From assembly GCF_001713395.1 (NCBI RefSeq), contig NZ_CP016450.1, forward strand, positions 3,316,501 to 3,380,500: a stretch of 64,000 bases of DNA, written 5' to 3'. The stretch is from Sinorhizobium sp. RAC02 (lineage in GTDB: Bacteria; Pseudomonadota; Alphaproteobacteria; Rhizobiales; Rhizobiaceae). Every line of letters starts with the position of its first letter. Position 1 is the stretch's first letter. The notes beneath the pieces were generated by a model, which saw only the letters and a program-made list of their open reading frames with translations, searched no databases and was not told the DNA's origin. This document shows positions 56,852-64,000 of the stretch, in pieces. The position numbers and the translations under genes were made by a program.

Positions 56852-57673
56852 ATGGAAAAATTGACAGCTGCGCGCCTCAAGGCGCTCGATGACGATCACA
56901 TCCGCAATCTTTCTCGCATGGAACAGTCGAACGAGGACGTTCTGGTCCACAGTTCGGAGATTCCGGGCGGCTACACCGTGCCGCCGCACCGCCATCGCCG
57001 CACGCAGTTCCTCTGCGTCTTTGCCGGCGTCGTGCTGGTTTCGACGGATCGCGGCCGCTGGATGATCCCGCCCGGCCACGCGCTGCTCATCCCGCGCGGG
57101 CTGGAACATTCGGTCGAGATGTACAGCGATGTCAGCATGCGCTCCGTCTATATCTATTCGCCGGAAGGCCGCGCCGCCTCGCAGGAGCCGACGGTGCTGG
57201 AGGTGACGGACCTTGCCCGGCAGCTGATCACGGAGGCGGTGCGCAAGGGCGCGCTTTCCGAGGAGCGCAACCGGGCGGAGCTGGTGATGGCGCTGCTGCT
57301 TGACGAGATCAGCCGCCTGCCCGAACGCCGCCTCGGCTTGCCCTTTCCGGCGAGCGGCCGGCTTGCCGGCCTCTGCCGCGACTTCGTCGAGCAGCCGTCA
57401 CCGACGGCGAAGATCGACGATTGGGCGCGCCGCCTCAACATGAGCCGGCGCACCTTCACGCGGTTCTTTCGCGAGGAGATGGGCATCAGCTTCGTGACCT
57501 GGCGCCAGCAGGCCTGCCTCTTCGCCTGCCTGCCGCGGCTTGCTGCCGGCGAGCCGGTGACGCGCGTGGCGCTCGAAGCCGGCTATGAAAGCGTGCCGGC
57601 CTTCACCACCATGTTCAAGCGCATGCTCGGCTCCTCGCCGCGCGCCTATCTCACAAGCCGCGAGGCGGCATAG
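56852..57673 (+). CDS. AraC-family transcriptional regulator
   Basis: 273 residues. Cupin-like sensor at the N-terminus (PPHRHRRTQFLCVFAGVV, IPPGHALLIPRGLEHSVEM) and two HTHs at the C-terminus (DDWARRLNMSRRTFTRFFREE and VALEAGYESVPAFTTMFKRMLG). Divergent from the Fsr-like exporter with 111 bases between, so it probably controls it. Confidence 0.9.
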   Translation: MEKLTAARLKALDDDHIRNLSRMEQSNEDVLVHSSEIPGGYTVPPHRHRRTQFLCVFAGVVLVSTDRGRWMIPPGHALLIPRGLEHSVEMYSDVSMRSVYIYSPEGRAASQEPTVLEVTDLARQLITEAVRKGALSEERNRAELVMALLLDEISRLPERRLGLPFPASGRLAGLCRDFVEQPSPTAKIDDWARRLNMSRRTFTRFFREEMGISFVTWRQQACLFACLPRLAAGEPVTRVALEAGYESVPAFTTMFKRMLGSSPRAYLTSREAA

Positions 57674-57801
57674 GAGTCTCAAAAAGACCGGCAAAGGACG
57701 CGATCCGGGGACTGTTTTCCGCCGGCTTTTGGGATTAGGAAGGGGTGCGGGACCCAAATCGGGCCGCAGACCGGGAGCGCAAGCCGCACGGGAGACGGAA
57801 T

Positions 57802-58581
57802 TTGAGAAAAATACGGGTCATCGGGATCGGCGCGGGCAATCCCGAGCACATGACCGTTCAGGCGATCAATGCGCTGAACCGGTCGGATGTGCTGCTTATA
57901 CCTGTGAAGGGCGACGAAAAGGCCTTTCTCGCCGATGCGCGCCGTGACATCTGCGACCGGTTCCTCACCAATCCTGCCTGCCGCATCCTCGACTATGCCG
58001 TACCGTTGCGCCGCGCCGATGGCTCCTACGAGGACGGTGTCAACGACTGGCACCGCGCCATCGCCGCGATCTACGAGCGCACGCTGCTGAACGCGGTCGG
58101 CGAGGACGAGACGCTTGGCCTGCTCGTCTGGGGCGATCCCATGCTCTACGACAGCACGCTGCGCATCATCGACCATGTCCGCGATGCCGGACGCGTCGCC
58201 TTCGAAACGGAGGTCATCCCTGGCATCACCAGCGTCCAGGCGCTTTGCGCCAGCCACGGCATCGCGCTGAACCGCATCGGGCTGCCCGTCGAAATTACCA
58301 CCGGCCGCCGGCTTGCCGAAGGTTGGCCGGAATCCTCGCGTGATGCGCTGGTCATGCTCGATGGCGTGCAGGCTTTTCGAACGGTGACGGATCCGGAAGC
58401 CGACATCTGGTGGGGCGCCTATCTCGGCACGCCACACGAAATCCTGCTTTCCGGCCGGCTGGCCGACATGGCCGAAACCATCACCGAGACCCGCCGCACG
58501 GCGCGCGAAAAGCATGGCTGGATCATGGATACCTATCTGATCCGCCGTCCTGCCACTGAGGCGGAGGAGGGGCCGGCATGA
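57802..58581 (+). CDS. cobF: precorrin-6A synthase (deacetylating) CobF
   Basis: 259 residues from a TTG at 57802 with GGAG 7 bases upstream. A corrin methyltransferase fold: IGIGAGNPEHMT (SAM site), LVWGDPMLYDSTLRI and VIPGITSVQALCA. CobF methylates C-1 and removes the C-20 acetyl group in the aerobic cobalamin route. Its end overlaps cobG (ATGA). Confidence 0.94.
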   Translation: MRKIRVIGIGAGNPEHMTVQAINALNRSDVLLIPVKGDEKAFLADARRDICDRFLTNPACRILDYAVPLRRADGSYEDGVNDWHRAIAAIYERTLLNAVGEDETLGLLVWGDPMLYDSTLRIIDHVRDAGRVAFETEVIPGITSVQALCASHGIALNRIGLPVEITTGRRLAEGWPESSRDALVMLDGVQAFRTVTDPEADIWWGAYLGTPHEILLSGRLADMAETITETRRTAREKHGWIMDTYLIRRPATEAEEGPA

Positions 58582-59927
58582 CGGTGACGCTCGCCCTCGA
58601 CCGGTGCGATACGGGTGCGCTGCGCCGCGGCGCCTGCCCCTCGATCGCCGCGCCGATGCAGACCGGTGACGGCCTGCTGGTGCGCCTGCGCCCTGCCGCG
58701 CCTGCCCTGACGGCGGATGATCTGCTTGCCCTTGCCGATCTCGCCCGCGCCCATGGCAATGGCCTCATCGAAATCACCGCACGCGGCAATCTCCAGCTTC
58801 GCGGCTTGACGGAGGCTTCGGTGCCGCATCTGGCGGCCGGCCTTGCCGCTGCCGGCATCGTTCCCCAGACGGGCGTCGCCATTGAAGTCCCGCCGTTCGC
58901 CGGCATCGATCCGTCAGAAATCGCCGATGCCACGCCGGTTGCGGATGCGTTGCGCAAGGCGATTTCCCGGGCATCGTTTACCCTCGCCCCGAAGCTCGCA
59001 ATCGTTGTCGATGGCGGTGGCATGCTTTCGCTTGCCGACATGATCGCGGATCTCCGGCTTGATGCCGTCGTTGTCGGGGGACGCATGGCGTGGCGCCTGT
59101 CGGTCGGTGGTGATCGTCAAAGGGCCAGACCTGTCGCCTTGCTGCCAGAAGACTCCGTGTTGGATGGTGCAATGGCCGTCATCGCCGCGCTCGTGGCCAT
59201 CGGTCCCGCCGCCCGCGGCCGCGATCTGGATGTCGCCGCGCTGGTGCGGATGCCGGGTGCTGCGCCGATGCAGGCTGTACCTGCGGCCCTGTCCACCCAC
59301 CCGCTCGGCGCACACCGCATCGGGAGCGAAACCGTGCTTGGCCTGGCGCCGGCATATGGCCAGATGCATGCCGATCGGCTTGCGGCGCTTGTCGAGGGAC
59401 TTTCCGCCTGTGGCGCCGTGGAATTCCGCCTCGCACCGCATCGCAGCCTGCTGGTGCGCGGCCTTTCCGGCGAAACGCTTGCAGTCGCCCGGGCCTGCGC
59501 CGATCGCCAGGGGTTCTGGAACACGGACAACGCGCCCGGCCGCACCATCTCCATATGCGCCGGCGCCGCCGGCTGCGCTTCGGCCAGCTTCGACACTCGT
59601 GCCGCCGCCGATGCCTTGGTCGCAGAAGCTGGCGGCTTGCTGGACGGTTCCCTAGACATGCACATTTCCGGCTGCCCGAAGGGCTGCGCCCATCCGCCCG
59701 TTGCCGCCATCACGCTCTGCGGCACGACCGCAGGTGTCGGCCTGATCCTTGACGGGCGGGCGAGCGATGCGCCGGCGGCGATTATCCCAGCCGGTGATCT
59801 GAAGCCGGCTATCCAGCGCTTCGGCAGCGTTTTGCGCGCGCGCAGCGCGGGAGGCGAGACCGCCAGAAACCTGCTCGACCGCACCCCGTCCGCGGTCCTT
59901 CTTTCCGCATATCAAGGCCAATCATGA
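58578..59927 (+). CDS. cobG: precorrin-3B synthase CobG
   Basis: 449 residues, a nitrite/sulfite-reductase-like monooxygenase that inserts oxygen before ring contraction. The four Fe4S cysteines are Cys327, Cys333, Cys366 and Cys370 (CAGAAGC and GCPKGC). GNGLIEITARGNLQLRG is the family N-terminal half. Oxygen dependence makes this the aerobic pathway. Confidence 0.95.
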   Translation: MTVTLALDRCDTGALRRGACPSIAAPMQTGDGLLVRLRPAAPALTADDLLALADLARAHGNGLIEITARGNLQLRGLTEASVPHLAAGLAAAGIVPQTGVAIEVPPFAGIDPSEIADATPVADALRKAISRASFTLAPKLAIVVDGGGMLSLADMIADLRLDAVVVGGRMAWRLSVGGDRQRARPVALLPEDSVLDGAMAVIAALVAIGPAARGRDLDVAALVRMPGAAPMQAVPAALSTHPLGAHRIGSETVLGLAPAYGQMHADRLAALVEGLSACGAVEFRLAPHRSLLVRGLSGETLAVARACADRQGFWNTDNAPGRTISICAGAAGCASASFDTRAAADALVAEAGGLLDGSLDMHISGCPKGCAHPPVAAITLCGTTAGVGLILDGRASDAPAAIIPAGDLKPAIQRFGSVLRARSAGGETARNLLDRTPSAVLLSAYQGQS

Positions 59928-60556
59928 CCCAGTACGACTACATCAAGGATGGCACTGCCATCTATGAAAAATCCTTCGCGATCATCCGCGCCGAGGCCGA
60001 TCTCTCGCGCTTCTCCGAAATGGAAGCGGATGTCGCGGTGCGGATGATCCACGCTGCCGGCCTGGTGGAAGCCGCGCCGCATTTCGTCTTTTCGCCGGAT
60101 TTCGTGACGTCCGCGCGCGCGGCCCTTCAGGGTGGTGCGCCGATCTTCTGCGATGCCGAGATGGTCGCCCGCGGCGTTACCGCCGCCCGCCTGCCGGCAA
60201 ACAACGACGTGCTCTGCACGCTGCGCGATCCGCGCACGCCGGAACTTGCCGCGGAAACAGGCAACACCCGCTCGGCGGCCGCCATCCGGCTCTGGCTCGA
60301 TCGCATGGCCGGCTCGGTCGTTGCCATCGGCAACGCGCCGACGGCACTTTTCTACCTGCTCGAACTTTTGCGCGATGGCGCGCCAAAACCGGCGGCGATC
60401 CTCGGCATGCCGGTCGGCTTCGTCGGGGCGGCTGAATCCAAGGATGCGCTGGCCGAAAATTCCTATGGCGTGCCCTATGCCATCGTGCGCGGCCGTCTCG
60501 GCGGTAGCGCGATGACGGCGGCGGCGCTCAATTCGCTGGCGAGGCCGGGACTATGA
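59924..60556 (+). CDS. cobH: precorrin-8X methylmutase CobH
   Basis: 210 residues. Reads YIKDGTAIYEKSFAIIRAEADLSRF, then the catalytic-histidine region MIHAAGLVEAA and AIGNAPTALFYLLELL. It moves a methyl from C-11 to C-12, giving hydrogenobyrinate. Overlaps cobG and cobI by 4 bases each. Confidence 0.97.
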   Translation: MTQYDYIKDGTAIYEKSFAIIRAEADLSRFSEMEADVAVRMIHAAGLVEAAPHFVFSPDFVTSARAALQGGAPIFCDAEMVARGVTAARLPANNDVLCTLRDPRTPELAAETGNTRSAAAIRLWLDRMAGSVVAIGNAPTALFYLLELLRDGAPKPAAILGMPVGFVGAAESKDALAENSYGVPYAIVRGRLGGSAMTAAALNSLARPGL

Positions 60557-61296
60557 ACATGGTGGCGACGGTGACGGGACGATTGTATGGCGTGGGCACG
60601 GGGCCGGGTGATCCGGAACTCCTCACGCTGAAGGCGGTGCGGGCGATCGGCGAGGCGGATGTGCTTGCCTACTTCGCCAAGGCCGGGCGCTCCGGCAATG
60701 GACGGGCGATTGTCGAAGGCCTGCTGAAGCCGGATATGGTGGAGCTGCCGCTCTACTATCCGGTGACGACGGAGATCGACAAGGACCACGACGACTACAA
60801 GAACCAGATCACCGCCTTCTACGATGCCTCCGCCGCGGCCGTCGCCGAGCATCTCGCCGCCGGTCGCACGGTCGCAATCCTCTCCGAGGGCGACCCGATG
60901 TTCTACGGCTCCTATATGCATCTGCATGTGCGGCTCGCCGATCGCTTTCCGACGGAGGTCATCCCCGGCATCACGGCCATGTCCGGCTGCTGGTCGCTCT
61001 CGGGCCTGCCGATCGTGCAGGGCGACGACGTGCTTTCCGTGCTGCCAGGCACGATGGGCGAGGACGAGCTGTCGCGCCGTCTCGTCGATACACAGGCCGC
61101 CGTCATCATGAAGGTCGGCCGTAACCTGCCGAAAATCCGCCGGGCCCTTTCGCAGGCCGGCCGCCTGGGCGAAGCGGTCTATGTCGAGCGCGGTACCACG
61201 CCCGTCGGCAAATCCATCCGGCTCTCGGAAAAGCTCGACGACACCGCGCCCTATTTCTCGCTGGTGCTCGTGCCGGGCTGGAGCACCCGCGGATGA
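60553..61296 (+). CDS. cobI: precorrin-2 C20-methyltransferase CobI
   Basis: 247 residues. SAM motifs GVGTGPGDPELLTLKAV, ILSEGDPMFYGSYMHL and VIPGITAMSGCWSLSGLPI. It adds methyl at C-20 of precorrin-2, committing uroporphyrinogen-derived material to cobalamin. Start chosen at the ATG overlapping cobH (4 bases). Confidence 0.97.
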   Translation: MNMVATVTGRLYGVGTGPGDPELLTLKAVRAIGEADVLAYFAKAGRSGNGRAIVEGLLKPDMVELPLYYPVTTEIDKDHDDYKNQITAFYDASAAAVAEHLAAGRTVAILSEGDPMFYGSYMHLHVRLADRFPTEVIPGITAMSGCWSLSGLPIVQGDDVLSVLPGTMGEDELSRRLVDTQAAVIMKVGRNLPKIRRALSQAGRLGEAVYVERGTTPVGKSIRLSEKLDDTAPYFSLVLVPGWSTRG

Positions 61297-62057
61297 CGGG
61301 CAAGCTCTTCGTGATCGGAACCGGTCCCGGCAATCCGGACCAGATGACGCCGGAGGCGCTTAACGCCGTTGCGGCGTCGACCGAGTTTTTCGGCTACTTT
61401 CCCTATATCGACCGGCTGAATCTTCGCTCCGACCAGATCAAGGTCGCCTCGGACAATCGCGAGGAACTGAACCGTGCGCAGGCGGCGCTGATCCGTGCTG
61501 CGGCGGGTATCAATGTCTGCGTCGTCTCCGGTGGTGATCCGGGTGTCTTTGCCATGGCGGCGGCGGTTTGCGAGGCGATCGATGCCGGGCCGGACGACTG
61601 GAAATCCGTCGACCTCGTCATCGTTCCGGGCGTCACCGCGATGCTGGCCGTCGCAGCCCGCATCGGCGCGCCGCTCGGCCACGATTTCTGTGCGATCTCG
61701 CTGTCCGACAATCTCAAGCCTTGGGAGATCATCGAGAAGCGGCTGCGCCTGGTGTCCGAAGCCGGGCTTGTCATCGCGCTCTACAATCCGATCAGCAAGG
61801 CGCGGCCGTGGCAGCTCGGCAAGGCATTCGAGATACTTCGCGAGACACTTCCGGCCACGACGCCGGTGATCTTCGGCCGTGCCGCGGGCCGGCCGGACGA
61901 GCATATGCTGGTCATGCCGTTGGGAGACGCCGCGGCGGAGCGGGCCGATATGGCGACCTGCGTCGTGATCGGCTCGCCGGAAACGCGGGTCATCGCGCGT
62001 CCCGGCCTGCCGGACCTGGTCTATACGCCGCGCTTCCTGAAGGACGCGAGCAGATGA
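61293..62057 (+). CDS. cobJ: precorrin-3B C17-methyltransferase CobJ
   Basis: 254 residues. VIGTGPGNPDQMTPEAL and VVSGGDPGVFAMAAAV, then ALYNPISKARPWQLG. CobJ methylates C-17 and contracts the ring, using the CobG product. Its last 37 bases overlap the 3' end of cobK on the other strand. Confidence 0.97.
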   Translation: MTGKLFVIGTGPGNPDQMTPEALNAVAASTEFFGYFPYIDRLNLRSDQIKVASDNREELNRAQAALIRAAAGINVCVVSGGDPGVFAMAAAVCEAIDAGPDDWKSVDLVIVPGVTAMLAVAARIGAPLGHDFCAISLSDNLKPWEIIEKRLRLVSEAGLVIALYNPISKARPWQLGKAFEILRETLPATTPVIFGRAAGRPDEHMLVMPLGDAAAERADMATCVVIGSPETRVIARPGLPDLVYTPRFLKDASR

Positions 62058-62791
62058 TCGGTAAGCCGGACCGCATCCTCGACCGTCTCTGCGTGGTGGC
62101 CGCTTTCGCTGGCCGCCCGCTCGACGAGTATGACGGGGAGGCCGAGAATACGCGCGGCGACGATCTTGCCGTAGGTGGCGTCGCCGCCGGAATTCTTGCT
62201 GACGATGACATCGATGCGCTGTTGCCGCAGCAGGTCCACTTCCGCCTCGACGGCGAAGGGACCGCGGGCGAGCAGGTATTCGACGCTCGGTGCCTCCATC
62301 GGCGGATCGACCGGATCGACGCTGCGCACGAGATAGTGGTGCTGAGGTGCTGCGTCGAAGGCTCTCGCCTCCTGCCGGCCGATGGCAAGAAAGACGCGGC
62401 GCGGCTGCACACCCAAGGCGGTAACGGCCTCTTCGATGGAGGTCCGGCGGATCCAGCGATCACCCTCCGTCTCCTCCCAGCCGCGCCGTTCCAGCCGCAG
62501 CAGCGGAATATTCGCCGCAGCGCTTGCTGCACGGGCATTGGCCGAAATTTGTCTCGCGAAGGGATGGGTCGCATCGATCACGAGCTCGATGGCATGCTCA
62601 TCGAGATAGGCCGCAAGCCCCGGTACGCCGCCGAAACCACCGATGCGCACGGGCACGGGCTGCGGCGCGGGATCGACGGTCCGGCCGGCAAGCGAGAGCG
62701 TGACGGCAAGATCGGTTCGGCCGGCAAGGCGGCCGGCAAGGTCGCGGGCTTCCGTCGTGCCGCCCAGTATGAGGATGCGTCGCTTGTCCAC
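62021..62791 (-). CDS. cobK: precorrin-6A reductase CobK
   Basis: 256 residues from a GTG at 62791. Rossmann-like ILGGTTEARDLAGRL and IDATHPFARQISANA, ending with VSKNSGGDATYGKIVAARI, are CobK motifs. It reduces precorrin-6A with NADPH. Opposite orientation to the rest of the cluster; its start codon region overlaps cobL's. Confidence 0.95.
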   Translation of the reverse strand: MDKRRILILGGTTEARDLAGRLAGRTDLAVTLSLAGRTVDPAPQPVPVRIGGFGGVPGLAAYLDEHAIELVIDATHPFARQISANARAASAAANIPLLRLERRGWEETEGDRWIRRTSIEEAVTALGVQPRRVFLAIGRQEARAFDAAPQHHYLVRSVDPVDPPMEAPSVEYLLARGPFAVEAEVDLLRQQRIDVIVSKNSGGDATYGKIVAARILGLPVILVERAASESGHHAETVEDAVRLTDHLLASFRKRGV

Positions 62792-64000
62792 GCCTGATCA
62801 AATCCCCCCGCAAGCCGCCCCCTGGCTTTCCATCGTCGGGATCGGCGAGGACGGTCTAGCGGGTCTCGGTGACGAGGCCAAGGCCGCAATTGCCGCCGCC
62901 GAGCTGGTTTTCGGCGGCACACGGCATCTGGAACTCGCCGATGCGGCGATCCGGGGCGAGCGCCATGGCTGGTTGTCCCCGTTCGAGCGTTCGGTCGATG
63001 CCGTGCTGTCAGTCCGGGACCGGCCGGTCGTCGTGCTGGCCTCGGGCGATCCGTTTTTCTACGGCGTCGGCGTCACGTTGTCCCGTCGCATCGCGCGGGC
63101 CGAAATGCGCGTCTTTCCGGCGCCGTCGTCGTTCAGTCTTGCGGCTTCCCGCATGGGCTGGGCGCTTCAGGATACGCTTTGCCTTTCGCTGCATGGCCGC
63201 CCCATCGATCTCATTCGCCCGCACCTGCATCCAGGCAGCCGCATTCTTGCTCTGACGTCGGACAGTGACGGCCCGGCGGCGCTGGCCGCATTGCTCGCGG
63301 AAAACGGCTTTGGCGCCTCGACGCTCACCGTTCTCGAAGCGCTCGGCGGCGCGCGGGAGCGGCTGAGCAGCCATCGGGCGGAGACCTTTGCACTTACGGA
63401 TGCCGATATGCTGAATGTTTGCGCCGTGGAGGTTGTGGCTGGCAGTGCCGCACGGGTCCTCGCCTATACGCCCGGTCTCGATGATGGTTTGTTCGAGCAT
63501 GACGGGCAGATCACCAAGCGCGAAGTCCGCGCGCTGACCCTCTCCGCGCTGGCGCCGAAGCGGGGCGAATCGCTGTGGGATGTCGGCGCCGGCTCGGGAT
63601 CGATCGGCATCGAGTGGATGCTGGCCGACCCCTCGCTTCGCGCCATCGCGATCGAGGGAAACACCGAACGCGCCGCCCGCATCCGCCGCAATGCCAACAA
63701 TTTCGGCGTGCCGGGCCTTTCGGTCGTCGAGGGCGCGGCGCCGGCAGCGCTTGCCGGGCTTGCTGCGCCGGATGCCGTCTTCATTGGCGGCGGCGGCAGC
63801 GAGGCGGGGGTGATGGAGGCGGCGATTGGCGGCCTGAAGGCCGGCGGTCGGCTCGTCGCCAATGCGGTGACGACGGAAATGGAAGTGGTGCTGCTTGCGC
63901 ACCATGCGCGGCTTGGCGGCGCGTTGACCCGCATCGATGTCACGCGGGCCTCACCCATCGGGCAGATGACGGGCTGGCGGCCCGCCATGCCGGTCACGCA
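62784..64000 (+). CDS. cobL: precorrin-6Y C5,15-methyltransferase (decarboxylating) CobL, partial
   Basis: 405 full codons readable before the window end cuts it, close to the complete family length. The N-terminal corrin methylase domain has SIVGIGEDGLAGLG, LASGDPFFYGVG and PAPSSFSLAASRMGW. A second SAM methyltransferase domain begins near DVGAGSGSIGIEW (Asp266). The fused CobL methylates C-5 and C-15 and removes the acetate carboxyl at C-12. The start is a TTG with GAGGA 9 bases upstream; it overlaps the cobK start by 8 bases. Confidence 0.93.
   Translation, partial: MSTPDQIPPQAAPWLSIVGIGEDGLAGLGDEAKAAIAAAELVFGGTRHLELADAAIRGERHGWLSPFERSVDAVLSVRDRPVVVLASGDPFFYGVGVTLSRRIARAEMRVFPAPSSFSLAASRMGWALQDTLCLSLHGRPIDLIRPHLHPGSRILALTSDSDGPAALAALLAENGFGASTLTVLEALGGARERLSSHRAETFALTDADMLNVCAVEVVAGSAARVLAYTPGLDDGLFEHDGQITKREVRALTLSALAPKRGESLWDVGAGSGSIGIEWMLADPSLRAIAIEGNTERAARIRRNANNFGVPGLSVVEGAAPAALAGLAAPDAVFIGGGGSEAGVMEAAIGGLKAGGRLVANAVTTEMEVVLLAHHARLGGALTRIDVTRASPIGQMTGWRPAMPVT

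Overview
The window is high-GC chromosomal DNA from an alphaproteobacterium, almost certainly a member of the Rhizobiaceae (Rhizobium, Ensifer or Shinella type). The evidence is the gene order of the divergent polysaccharide deacetylase, ctpA, envC-like, rlmH, rsfS, nadD, proA, proB, obgE and rpmA-rplU block, the aerobic cobFGHIJ/K/L cobalamin cluster, and several copies of intergenic palindromic repeats typical of rhizobia. Nothing looks like a plasmid, phage or insertion sequence. Protein identities come from reading the translated sequence; no database search was possible.

Layout. 1-12 kb: a minus-strand housekeeping block for cell-wall processing (deacetylase, CtpA, EnvC-like), ribosome functions (rlmH, rsfS, obgE, rpmA, rplU), NAD synthesis (nadD) and proline synthesis (proBA), plus two tandem acetyltransferases. 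12-17.4 kb: tRNA-Ser(CGA), an RTX-repeat protein, an ABC-F ATPase, a small protein of unknown function, a cupin and a flavoprotein. 17.4-27.8 kb: an IclR-type regulator, a sugar-type ABC importer (binding protein, ATPase, two permeases) joined to an amidohydrolase, a D-serine-dehydratase/D-threonine-aldolase-fold enzyme, a RidA protein and a DoeB-like deacylase, and a converging gene for a TIM-barrel protein. The promoter of the importer operon and that of the converging gene carry nearly the same operator-like sequence, so they look like one regulon. This is the best candidate for an undescribed catabolic system. 28-39.7 kb: purU, an MFS exporter with a LysR regulator, rlmN, a TrpXYZ-type ABC transporter, a DUF1287 protein, a LysE exporter, a short-chain dehydrogenase and argG.

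39.7-45.3 kb: a gamma-glutamyl-polyamine type pair (glutamine-synthetase-like ligase plus FAD oxidase) with a divergent GntR regulator, a MOSC protein and a DadA-like dehydrogenase. 45.5-55.5 kb: genes that together read as a complete lysine-to-2-oxoglutarate route. These are an Lrp regulator, a lysine-6-dehydrogenase-like protein, a four-gene operon (HglS-type 2-oxoadipate decarboxylase, D-2-hydroxyglutarate dehydrogenase-like protein, aminoadipate semialdehyde dehydrogenase, aminotransferase), a LysR regulator and a pipecolate-oxidase-like FAD enzyme. 55.5-57.7 kb: an Fsr-type MFS exporter and an AraC regulator. 57.8-64 kb: cobF, G, H, I and J in overlapping order, cobK on the opposite strand, and the start of cobL, cut by the window end.
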